A DNA stretch of 5,266 nt from CAZTGZ01 sp044339595 (GCA_044339595.1 JBIIVF010000161.1:1-5266), one strand, 5' to 3'. Positions 1-5,266 are shown, counted from the first letter of the stretch. Numbers and translations: made by a program. The notes: generated by a model not told the origin, from the letters alone.

Positions 1-52
1 AGAGGTTTCCCGCCCTTCTCAGCGTTAAAATCGCGGGAACCTTGAAGGACAG
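1..52. repeat. 52-bp direct repeat, copy 1
   Basis: This copy is identical over 52 bases to the one at 128-179, and the period is 127 bp. It touches the window edge, so the true left boundary may lie outside. Each unit can fold: bases 4-13 (GGTTTCCCGC) pair with 33-41 (GCGGGAACC), giving nine base pairs with one bulged T and a 19-base loop. A short odd palindrome, CCTTGAAGG, lies at 40-48. There is no open reading frame of note. It looks like a dispersed intergenic repeat. Whether it is a REP-type element, a transposon remnant or something else cannot be told from two copies. Confidence 0.85.
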
Positions 53-127
53 TCTGAATCACGGATGATGCGGATGAAAGGATTACACCGATAGGGGGTG
101 CACCTATTCATGTTTCCGAAATGCCTT
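53..127. repeat. Spacer between the 52-bp repeats, with iterated GGAT words
   Basis: This 75-base segment separates the two 52-bp repeats. GGAT recurs at 63-66, 72-75 and 80-83, followed by CGAT at 89-92, which gives a spacing of 8-9 bases. A perfect 8-bp palindrome, GGTGCACC, lies at 97-104. No coding frame is evident. The CACGGAT/GCGGAT style resembles intergenic repeats I recall from Bacteroidota genomes, but that is memory, not a search. Confidence 0.4.
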
Positions 128-179
128 AGAGGTTTCCCGCCCTTCTCAGCGTTAAAATCGCGGGAACCTTGAAGGACAG
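128..179. repeat. 52-bp direct repeat, copy 2
   Basis: This is the second, identical copy of the unit at 1-52 and carries the same imperfect hairpin (131-140 with 160-168). The flanks differ: copy 1 is followed by TCTGAATCAC and copy 2 by GTTCAGAC, so the identity stops sharply after GGACAG. Perfect identity over 52 bp of non-coding DNA implies recent duplication, gene conversion or selection on the unit. Confidence 0.85.
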
Positions 180-232
180 GTTCAGACTTTTTATCATTGA
201 GCCATGCCCAAAAGAAAAACGAAAACCCTTTC

Positions 233-259
233 TAATTTCTGCCTTCTAATTTCTAATTT
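233..259. repeat. 27-bp inverted repeat, left arm
   Basis: The reverse complement of this arm is identical to 1146-1172. Each arm is built from overlapping AGAAATTA-type words around a GAAGGCAGAAATT core. The two arms bracket the DUF4197 lipoprotein gene, one just before the downstream terminator and the other in the upstream gap. Similar TTAGAAATTAGAA strings are common low-complexity spacers in Bacteroidota as far as I recall, so a dispersed repeat inserted in both orientations is the simplest reading. Confidence 0.75.
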
Positions 260-260
260 T

Positions 261-298
261 AAAAAAGCCCGTTTTGCATCAGCAAAACGGGCTTTTTT
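261..298. terminator. Strong bidirectional rho-independent terminator
   Basis: A perfect 17-bp stem (261-277 with 282-298) closes a four-base ATCA loop. The stem core is GCCCGTTTTGC, and it is flanked by six A on the left and six T on the right, so it reads as an intrinsic terminator on either strand. On the minus strand it lies 50 bases after the stop of the DUF4197 gene and should end that transcription unit. On the plus strand it would stop any transcript entering from the left edge. Confidence 0.93.
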
Positions 299-347
299 CT
301 TATGCTAGTACCTAATCCCTAGTACCTTTTACCTAGCAACTCCTAAT
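299..347. repeat. CTAGTACCT micro-repeat between terminator and DUF4197 stop codon
   Basis: CTAGTACCT occurs at 305-313 and 319-327, 14 bases apart, with a looser ACCTAGCA at 331-338. CCTAATC occurs at 311-317 and again at 342-348, where it runs into the DUF4197 stop codon. It is non-coding. The pattern suggests slippage-type growth of a short unit; no regulatory role is visible. Confidence 0.5.
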
Positions 348-1094
348 CTACTTCCTCGCATCTGCATACGCAAACACCTTCTTCAATAACTCCGTCGTCC
401 TCGCGATTGGATTCGCCCTGATTTTATCTTCTTCAGCCTTAACCTGACTGAACAAGGCAGTCATAGCTTTGTCGGTTACATATTCATTCAAATCTGTTGA
501 AACCGCTTTGCCTGTAACCACGTTGTATGCAGAAGACACTTTTGTCCATGGTTCATTGATATTCACTTTATCGAGGGAGGTTTTAATCACCGGCTTGAAT
601 TTTTCTTTCAATTGAGCCGAGGTTACCCTTTGTAAATAGGCTGTGGCTGCACCATCTCCGCCGGTTACAATGTTGATGGCATCCTGAATGGTCATAGCTT
701 TGATAGCGTTCACAAAGATAGGCTTGGCTTCTGCCATCGCATTCTCTGCCCCACGGTTCATCGCAGTCACTACTTTATCTAAATAAGGACCGGCAAGCGC
801 ATTGGCCACCGGATTAGACCGAATCTTTGCCTCTGCATCTTTCACTTCCTGTGGCATCAAAATTTTATAGGCCGCATTGCCCAGAAAACCATCCGTCTTT
901 CCGAGAAAACTCGTGCCGTTATTTACCCCGAACTCCAAGGCTTGTTTTAAACCATTGGCTGCTTCATCCTGGGTAATCCCGGAGCCGGCTTCCACCGTTT
1001 TCAGCACCTCATCGGCCACTTTTACTACTTGTCCTAAATTACCACATGCGGTGAGCATTCCTGTCGTGGCCAATACCATCATCCATTTTTTCAT
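348..1094 (-). CDS. DUF4197 family lipoprotein
   Basis: This is a 248-residue protein of unknown biochemical function belonging to the DUF4197 family. It begins MKKWMMVLATTGMLTAC, a short lipoprotein signal with lipobox L14-T15-A16-C17, so the mature protein should be acylated on Cys17. After the Cys comes GNLGQ, with no run of acidic residues of the kind that sends Bacteroidota lipoproteins to the cell surface, so a periplasm-facing anchor is likelier. Family landmarks span almost the whole mature chain: GLKQALEFGV (48-57), KTDGFLGN (66-73), MNRGAE (112-117), PIFVNAIKAMTIQDA (125-139), GGDGAATAYL (145-154), YVTDKAMTALF (205-215) and NPIARTTELLKKVF (228-241). It looks mostly helical. I chose ATG at 1094, with AGGA just upstream. 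A TTG at 1118 would add eight residues before the signal peptide, but it sits inside a -7-like promoter box. The gene lies 96 bp after the GH3/serine-hydrolase gene on the same strand and is closed by the terminator at 261-298. The family call is from recognised motifs; no function follows from it. Confidence 0.9.
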   Translation of the reverse strand: MKKWMMVLATTGMLTACGNLGQVVKVADEVLKTVEAGSGITQDEAANGLKQALEFGVNNGTSFLGKTDGFLGNAAYKILMPQEVKDAEAKIRSNPVANALAGPYLDKVVTAMNRGAENAMAEAKPIFVNAIKAMTIQDAINIVTGGDGAATAYLQRVTSAQLKEKFKPVIKTSLDKVNINEPWTKVSSAYNVVTGKAVSTDLNEYVTDKAMTALFSQVKAEEDKIRANPIARTTELLKKVFAYADARK

Positions 1095-1115
1095 GTTCCT
1101 GTTTTCTGATTTTTG

Positions 1116-1123
1116 CAAAACTA
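1116..1123 (-). promoter_or_regulatory. Candidate -7 box (TAGTTTTG) of the DUF4197 gene
   Basis: Read on the minus strand, these bases are TAGTTTTG, a full match to the Bacteroidota -7 consensus TAnnTTTG. Transcription would start about 7 bases downstream, leaving a leader of roughly 15 bases before the ATG at 1094. No TTG was found at the expected ~19-base distance upstream, so the -33 half is missing or weak. Confidence 0.4.
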
Positions 1124-1145
1124 CTCAAATGATATGCCATTTGAG

Positions 1146-1172
1146 AAATTAGAAATTAGAAGGCAGAAATTA
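1146..1172. repeat. 27-bp inverted repeat, right arm
   Basis: This is the perfect reverse complement of 233-259. It lies in the 96-bp gap between the GH3/serine-hydrolase stop codon and the DUF4197 start, upstream of the proposed DUF4197 -7 box. A read-through transcript from the large gene would carry both arms and could in principle pair them across about 886 bases. Confidence 0.75.
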
Positions 1173-1190
1173 TAAATTTTAAGTTATGAA

Positions 1191-4127
1191 TTATGGGTTT
1201 TGAATATCGTCTTGTTTGATGATAGACCGATACATTACATCCATGATTTTAGAGCGGGTATCTTGTTTGATTAGGGTTCTGTTTTCTGAGCTCGGATGGA
1301 TACGGTTAGACAAAAAAACAAACACCAAATCGTATTCAGGATCTGCCCAAACCTGGGTTCCGGTAAACCCGGTATGACCAAAGGAACGAGCAGAGCATAA
1401 GTCAGAAGCAGGGTTAATCTTTCCACGCGTCATTTCAGCCTTGTCAAATCCCAATCCGCGGCGACTGTCTTTATCTTGTTTTCCGGTAAACAATTCAATG
1501 GTTTCTTCTTTAAAAAACCGCTGTCCGTTAAACGTTCCGCCATTGAGCAACATCTGCATTAAGATGGCCAGATCACTGCTGTTAGAAAATAATCCGGCAT
1601 GACCCCCGACTCCACCATACATGGCAGCTGCCGGATCGTGCACATATCCCTGCAACAGTCCTTTTCTGAAATCCGGATTATTCTCCGTGGGCACAATGCG
1701 CTCCAGAGGTTCCTTTTCCAACGGTCGGTAGGTCATATTCATCATACCCATGGGCTGATAAAAGTGCTTCTGAACATACTCTTCTAATGGCATCCCCCCC
1801 AATTTTTCGATCACCTGTTTCATGAGAATGATGCCCATGTCGCTGTATTTATATTCACCGACAGGTCGCATGGAGGATTCAAATATGGTCTTGGTAATCA
1901 CCGGCAAGTAGTTCGGGTTGAGGTACACCCCTCCCCCACATTCTACCGAAAATCTTTCGCTCCTCACGGTCGAAAACACCGTGTCTTTGGCAATAGGGTC
2001 GTCCATGGCAGAAATATAGAAGGGTATCCAATCTTTAAATCCTGATTTATGGGTCAATACTTGTTTGAAGGTGATGTCCTTTTTATTGGTGGTGTCCATG
2101 CCGGGCAAATACTTGCTCAGCGGCTCTTCCAATAGCAACTTGCCTTCTTCATACAACTTCATCACAGACAAAGTAGTCGCCGCAATTTTGGTGATGGATG
2201 CCAAATCGTACATCAAATCATTGGTCACAGGCGCTTTGCTGTCGTAAGTGGTGTGGCCAAACGACTTATTGTAAATCACTTTGCCGTGTCTGGAAATCAA
2301 AACCTGAGCGCCGGGGGTGGCTTTGTCGGCAATGGCACTCAACACAATAGAATCGATGCGATCAAGCTTCTCTGCATCCATCATCACCTCTCTTGGATGT
2401 CCGTAGCTGAGCAAATCACGCGGTGAGAGCATCAAGCCCATTTTTACCTTGTATTCCTGGTTAACGGTTACCGGTAATTTAGCGCGGGTTCCAACCGCAG
2501 CAAACAAAGCCTGTGCAGCTTTGGCGTGGTTCAACACTTGGTCTTCATAGGCCAAAATCAAGGTCGGTACTTCGTTGAAATTCTTGAGGTTGTATGCATT
2601 TCCGAAGTTTACAAAAATCACTTTTCTGGCTTGGCTGATGTCTCGAATAAACCTGGCAGCTTCGGCCGGAACCCCGTAGTTAGAAGCCGGAAATTTGCTG
2701 GTGCCATGTAAGCTGATGATGAGCACTTCGGCATCTTTGAATTTGCGTGATTGAGCCATCAAAGCATCATAACTGCTGCCCTTGGCAACCGCTGCATGCT
2801 TTACGTCTGCATATTGACTCATAGAGCGCTGAAATTCGTTTCCCGACTGAATTCCAATGGCAATAGATGCCAGATTTTGCACTTTACCGGGTCTGAGGGG
2901 CAACAAATGTTCTTCATCATTTACCACACAAATTTCTTCCTCCGCCATGCGAGACAACAAATACTGATCGAATTGTCCGTTTAAATCTGCGAGTAGGTTT
3001 TCTTCTGAAATGGCCGTAAAGGAATCCAATCCTGCCCATTTTTTGAACATCAGAATCTTCTTTACTTTGTCATCGAGATAAGATTGTTTGAGGGTTCCTT
3101 TTTTCAAGGCGTCCTTAATCATTTCTATGGCTTTGGGAACATCGCCGGGAGAAAGGAGGATGTCATTGCCGGCCATCAAAGCCTTCAAATCTAAAGCGCC
3201 GGGTTGATGAAACTTGGCCACGCCTTTCATGTTGAGGGCATCGGTAATGGCCAATCCTTCAAAACCCATTTCCTTCTTCAAAATACCATTGATGGCTTTG
3301 TCGGAAATGGAAATGGCCTGATTGGGTGTGGCATCAATGGCCGGAATATATAGATGGGCGGTCATCACGCTCATTACTCCGCTATCAATCAGTTGTTTGA
3401 AGGGATACATCTCGAGTGAATCAAGGCGTTTGCGGTTGTGCTTTATTACCGGTAAATCAAGGTGTGAATCGGTATCCGTATCTCCATGACCCGGAAAGTG
3501 CTTGGCACAGGCAATCACACGTTCATCTTGCATCCCTTTGGCATAGGCCCAGCCTTTTTGAGCCACATTCACGCGGTCTTCACCAAACGAACGGTAATTG
3601 ATCACCGGGTTGGCAGGATTGTTATTGATATCAATCACAGGAGCAAAGTTGATGTGGATGCCCATCCGTCGGCAGTGTTTGCCTATCTGACGACCCATTT
3701 GATAGATCAATTCATTGTTGTCGATACCGCCCAATGCCATTTGATAGGGATATGAAACCGTCTGACTGAGGCGCATAGACAAACCCCATTCGCCATCAAT
3801 GGCAATAAACATAGGGATTTTACTCAATTGTTGGTATTGATTGGTGAGCCTAACCTGGGTCAATGGATCGCCTTTGAAAAATATGAGCCCACCCACCTGA
3901 TGGTTCTGCACGATGCGCTCAACTTCATCGAGATGCGCCTTGCCTAAGGTCGGACGCACTTCTATCATAAACAGTTGCGCAATCTTTTCATCCAGACTCA
4001 TGGTTTTGAGCTGATGTTCCGTTTCGTCGACATGAATTGAATTCATAGAAGGGCTCTCACTGGGGTTAGAAACCAGCATCAGTCCAAACAAACACATCAT
4101 TCCGGAAATCTTCATGATCCTTTTCAT
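1191..4127 (-). CDS. Secreted GH3 beta-N-acetylglucosaminidase (NagZ-like) fused to a beta-lactamase-family serine hydrolase (AmiE-like)
   Basis: This is a 978-residue two-enzyme protein. It starts MKRIMKISGMMCLFGLMLV, a Sec signal or N-terminal anchor, so it acts outside the cytoplasm. Residues ~34-370 are a GH3 TIM barrel of the NagZ type. KHFPGHGDTDTDSH (209-222) holds the Asp-Ser-His acid/base dyad (D220, H222) known from Bacillus NagZ, and ITDALNM (294-300) holds the nucleophile D296. Residues ~375-565 resemble a GH3 C-terminal alpha/beta domain. Residues ~585-970 are a serine hydrolase (beta-lactamase/PBP4* fold) with SITK (nucleophile S644, K647), YSD (761-763) and HTG (918-920), so all three motifs are present. 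The S-to-Y distance (117 residues) is longer than in AmpC (about 86). By family knowledge the first half releases GlcNAc from muropeptides. The second may be an N-acetylmuramyl-L-alanine amidase like AmiE, but esterase or DD-peptidase activity cannot be excluded. I chose the ATG at 4127 because AAGGAG lies six bases upstream; ATGs at 4145 and 4151 would extend the N-terminus by 6 or 8 residues. No convincing promoter was found upstream; TAGCATTG at 4180-4187 is only a one-mismatch -7 box without a -33 partner. Confidence 0.93.
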   Translation of the reverse strand: MKRIMKISGMMCLFGLMLVSNPSESPSMNSIHVDETEHQLKTMSLDEKIAQLFMIEVRPTLGKAHLDEVERIVQNHQVGGLIFFKGDPLTQVRLTNQYQQLSKIPMFIAIDGEWGLSMRLSQTVSYPYQMALGGIDNNELIYQMGRQIGKHCRRMGIHINFAPVIDINNNPANPVINYRSFGEDRVNVAQKGWAYAKGMQDERVIACAKHFPGHGDTDTDSHLDLPVIKHNRKRLDSLEMYPFKQLIDSGVMSVMTAHLYIPAIDATPNQAISISDKAINGILKKEMGFEGLAITDALNMKGVAKFHQPGALDLKALMAGNDILLSPGDVPKAIEMIKDALKKGTLKQSYLDDKVKKILMFKKWAGLDSFTAISEENLLADLNGQFDQYLLSRMAEEEICVVNDEEHLLPLRPGKVQNLASIAIGIQSGNEFQRSMSQYADVKHAAVAKGSSYDALMAQSRKFKDAEVLIISLHGTSKFPASNYGVPAEAARFIRDISQARKVIFVNFGNAYNLKNFNEVPTLILAYEDQVLNHAKAAQALFAAVGTRAKLPVTVNQEYKVKMGLMLSPRDLLSYGHPREVMMDAEKLDRIDSIVLSAIADKATPGAQVLISRHGKVIYNKSFGHTTYDSKAPVTNDLMYDLASITKIAATTLSVMKLYEEGKLLLEEPLSKYLPGMDTTNKKDITFKQVLTHKSGFKDWIPFYISAMDDPIAKDTVFSTVRSERFSVECGGGVYLNPNYLPVITKTIFESSMRPVGEYKYSDMGIILMKQVIEKLGGMPLEEYVQKHFYQPMGMMNMTYRPLEKEPLERIVPTENNPDFRKGLLQGYVHDPAAAMYGGVGGHAGLFSNSSDLAILMQMLLNGGTFNGQRFFKEETIELFTGKQDKDSRRGLGFDKAEMTRGKINPASDLCSARSFGHTGFTGTQVWADPEYDLVFVFLSNRIHPSSENRTLIKQDTRSKIMDVMYRSIIKQDDIQNP

Positions 4128-4133
4128 CAACTT

Positions 4134-4139
4134 CTCCTT
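4134..4139 (-). promoter_or_regulatory. Shine-Dalgarno AAGGAG deciding the GH3 fusion start
   Basis: Minus-strand AAGGAG ends six bases before the ATG at 4127, an ideal spacing. The alternative ATGs at 4145 and 4151 have no comparable site. Since many Bacteroidota genes lack such sites, its presence favours 4127 but does not prove it: in the longer versions the same bases encode Glu-Lys-Glu-Lys, whose codons can produce AAGGAG by chance. Confidence 0.5.
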
Positions 4140-4249
4140 TTCCATTTTCATGCAAACAGGGCATTTTGTATGCCGTTCACAATGCTAAACGTTAGAAACA
4201 AATTTCTCGCGTATTTTTATCAACCCCAAATCACATTTTTTTATATCAA

Positions 4250-4428
4250 ACCGCTGATACCATTGGATTTGACCCGCAAATGTTTGAAGTACAGACCCAT
4301 AAGGGAGGGTTGATCGATGTGTATATTTTATTGGGCTTTATGGGGAACGTCGTTCGTACGGCGATTTTAATACAGATTCAACCCTCAAAGTTGTGCAGGT
4401 GCAACAATTTGAATTTCAGGTTGAATAA
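4250..4428 (+). pseudogene. Frameshifted 3' remnant of an unrecognised gene
   Basis: Two neighbouring reading frames give protein-like sequence that joins with a single indel. The first (from about 4250) reads TADTIGFDPQMFEVQTHKGG and continues LIDVYILLGF. The second (from 4339) reads YGERRSYGDFNTDSTLKV and continues VQVQQFEFQVE up to TAA at 4426-4428. Adding one T to the TTT run at 4337-4339 joins them as LLGFYGERRSYG. The end alternates polar and hydrophobic residues (VQVQQFEFQVE), like a terminal beta-strand. The first frame is open back to a stop at 4193-4195 but has no plausible start, so the 5' part of the gene appears to be missing. I do not recognise the family. The alternatives are a chance open frame of about 60 codons (ATG 4280 to TAA 4457-4459 region) or a sequencing error in an intact tail. 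It also occupies the space where the GH3 gene promoter would be expected. Confidence 0.4.
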
Positions 4429-4455
4429 TATCATCGCATCGTTTGACAATATTTG

Positions 4456-4857
4456 TTAATCAAAGCACTTCAGGTTTGCATGACCATCCCAGTCAAAGTC
4501 GTCCAGAAAGCGGATAAGCCCTTCGTAATTATTGTAAAGCAAAGTGGTGTCAGAAAACAACGCCAATATCAATTCTGAAGCGTCGATCTCGGGATTTGCC
4601 CCACCGTCACTTTCTATCCAAAAAATGTTCAACACGGGTGGCAGAAATTCCAGGGCAGGGTCGAAATTGGGGGATAGATTTTGATAATATTTGTTGCTGC
4701 TACCAAACATTTTCCTGCTCATTTGCAGAATACTCAGGTTGATTTTATGATCCGGGCGATTCATTTCAAGGATAACCCAATCCGGCAATTCATAAGTGAG
4801 TCTGCAAAATGTACCTTTGATGAAGAATTTTCTTCCGCTTTGAATGGTGATGTGCAT
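4456..4857 (-). CDS. Hypothetical protein, unrecognised family
   Basis: This 133-residue protein begins MHITIQSGRKFFIKGTF and ends DDFDWDGHANLKCFD. I do not recognise it. It has no signal peptide or convincing membrane segment, so it is probably cytoplasmic. The N-terminal half has short beta-like stretches (LTYELPDWVILEM, INLSILQM). The C-terminal half is acidic and rich in aromatic residues (LNIFWIESDGG, LILALFSDTTLLYNNYEGLIRFLDDFDWDG). I chose the ATG at 4857. The frame stays open up to an ATG at 4977, but those 40 extra residues look like translated intergenic DNA (a poly-A stretch read as FFSFFLLILK) and would run across the candidate promoter at 4891-4920. There is no Shine-Dalgarno site, only an A-rich leader, as is common in Bacteroidota. 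It stands alone: the gene to its right is divergent, and the stretch to its left holds a plus-strand gene remnant. A chance ORF is possible but less likely given the sensible composition. Confidence 0.6.
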   Translation of the reverse strand: MHITIQSGRKFFIKGTFCRLTYELPDWVILEMNRPDHKINLSILQMSRKMFGSSNKYYQNLSPNFDPALEFLPPVLNIFWIESDGGANPEIDASELILALFSDTTLLYNNYEGLIRFLDDFDWDGHANLKCFD

Positions 4858-4890
4858 GTTTTGAAATTGATTTTGTTTAATGTGAGTTTT

Positions 4891-4920
4891 CAAAATAAGC
4901 AAAAAAAATGAGAAAAACAA
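4891..4920 (-). promoter_or_regulatory. Candidate Bacteroidota-type promoter of the hypothetical gene
   Basis: On the minus strand, TTG (4918-4920) is followed after 19 bases by TTATTTTG (4891-4898). This matches the -33 TTG / -7 TAnnTTTG arrangement with one mismatch (T for A at the second position). The predicted start of transcription, near 4884, leaves a leader of about 27 bases to the ATG at 4857. Confidence 0.4.
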
Positions 4921-5034
4921 GTAACCCTGTCTATTACTTCCCTGAAACTTGATTTTATTGGTATTTAGCCGAGTCATTCAATAGGTCTGTATCAGATCAT
5001 TCAAAAAAATTTTATACGAGAGCATTTACCGATT

Positions 5035-5045
5035 CCGCTTTGCGG
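5035..5045. other. Small hairpin (CCGC-TTT-GCGG) before the RnfD-like gene
   Basis: CCGC (5035-5038) pairs with GCGG (5042-5045) around a TTT loop, and flanking GAT and ATC at 5031-5033 and 5048-5050 could add weak pairs. It lies 25 bases before the ATG of the plus-strand gene and is not followed by a T run, so it is not an intrinsic terminator. It may be a leader structure or simply chance. Confidence 0.2.
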
Positions 5046-5069
5046 GTATCGAACGTAATAAATCCATGT

Positions 5070-5266
5070 ATGCAAAAGGTAATTCAAGACCTCAAAGACC
5101 CCCGATATTTTCAGATCCTTTTTCTCGGATCCTTTCTGTCCTACGGATTGCTTTTTCTCGGCTGGAAGGTCGACTACCTGCAATATGTTGCCGTCATCAG
5201 CACTTCGGTAGTCACCCAAATTGCATTTAGTCTCTGGAAGGGAAAACCGCTGCATTCCATTAAAAG
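5070..5266 (+). CDS. Membrane protein resembling the NQR2/RnfD family, N-terminal part
   Basis: The first 65 codons of a plus-strand gene run off the right edge. The protein begins MQKVIQDLKDPRYFQILFLG. Residues ~14-32 and ~36-56 are hydrophobic and look like the first two membrane helices, separated by the short polar link WKVDY. The opening DPRYFQI, a first helix, then V(V)TQ in the second helix and a K-G-K-P-L motif after it, match stand-alone inner-membrane proteins commonly assigned to the NQR2/RnfD/RnfE superfamily (subunit D of Na+-translocating NADH dehydrogenase or Rnf). The stand-alone relatives have no proven electron-transport role, and no other nqr or rnf gene is in the window. 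I chose the ATG at 5070; an overlapping ATG at 5066 opens a different, unconvincing frame. It is divergent from the hypothetical gene ending at 4857, and no clear promoter was found in the 212 bases between them. Confidence 0.65.
   Translation, partial: MQKVIQDLKDPRYFQILFLGSFLSYGLLFLGWKVDYLQYVAVISTSVVTQIAFSLWKGKPLHSIK

Noticed and set aside
4..48. Pseudoknot in the 52-bp unit (CCTTC 14-18 pairing with GAAGG 44-48 across the main stem)
   Set aside because: Only two linking bases would have to span the nine-pair stem, which is sterically unlikely; the CCTTGAAGG palindrome explains the complementarity.
1..179. CRISPR array
   Set aside because: There are only two units of 52 bp with a 75-bp spacer, both too long for typical arrays. 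The spacer contains internal repeats, and no cas genes are present.
877..1152. 91-residue open frame on the plus strand
   Set aside because: It lies antisense to the N-terminal part of the DUF4197 lipoprotein, which has a lipobox and family motifs; the plus-strand product is an unstructured Pro/Ser-rich shadow.
585..2400. Antibiotic-resistance beta-lactamase in the C-terminal half of the fusion
   Set aside because: The SxxK/YxD/HTG motifs belong to the wider serine-hydrolase/PBP family. The fusion to a NagZ-like domain points to cell-wall recycling, and HTG replaces the KTG usual in class C enzymes.
3416..3755. Two overlapping plus-strand open frames (61 and 89 residues)
   Set aside because: Both are antisense to the GH3 catalytic region, which carries the conserved KHFPGHGDT motif; they are shadows.
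4383..4415. Possible terminator hairpin TTGTGCA-GG-TGCAACAA downstream of the hypothetical gene
   Set aside because: The loop would be only two bases with a bulged A, and no T run follows on either strand.
5001..5255. 84-residue open frame on the minus strand (start near 5255)
   Set aside because: It is antisense to the RnfD-like gene, whose plus-strand frame encodes two clean membrane helices; the minus frame has no family features and no plausible start context.

Overview
The window most likely comes from a member of the Bacteroidota. Three things point that way: a fused GH3/serine-hydrolase protein of a layout typical of that phylum, two candidate promoters with the phylum's TAnnTTTG-type -7 box, and AT-rich micro-repeats of the TTAGAAATTAGAA and CTAGTACCT kind between genes. 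No rRNA, tRNA, CRISPR array or transposase gene was found.

Layout. Bases 1-347 are non-coding. They hold two identical 52-bp repeats, a spacer with iterated GGAT words, one arm of a 27-bp inverted repeat, a very strong bidirectional terminator and a CTAGTACCT micro-repeat. Two genes follow on the minus strand: a DUF4197 lipoprotein (348-1094) and, upstream of it in transcription order, a large secreted two-enzyme protein (1191-4127). That protein joins a NagZ-like GH3 beta-N-acetylglucosaminidase to a beta-lactamase-fold serine hydrolase. Bases 4152-4455 hold what looks like the decayed, frameshifted 3' end of a plus-strand gene. A small unrecognised minus-strand gene (4456-4857) comes next. 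After a divergent intergenic region, the window ends inside the first 65 codons of a plus-strand membrane protein resembling the NQR2/RnfD family.

How the parts may work together. The fused enzyme is the best-understood element. Its two halves correspond to the separate NagZ and AmiE enzymes that Bacillus subtilis encodes side by side for muropeptide recycling, so it probably removes GlcNAc and then the peptide from cell-wall fragments outside the cytoplasmic membrane. The DUF4197 lipoprotein is 96 bp downstream on the same strand, with no terminator seen between them. It could be co-transcribed, but it also has its own -7-like box, and no functional link is established. The terminator at 261-298 closes this transcription unit.

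I found no convincing new multi-gene system. The items most worth checking are the frameshifted gene remnant (4250-4428), the perfect 52-bp repeat pair at the left edge, the 27-bp inverted repeat bracketing the DUF4197 gene, and the orphan 133-residue protein.
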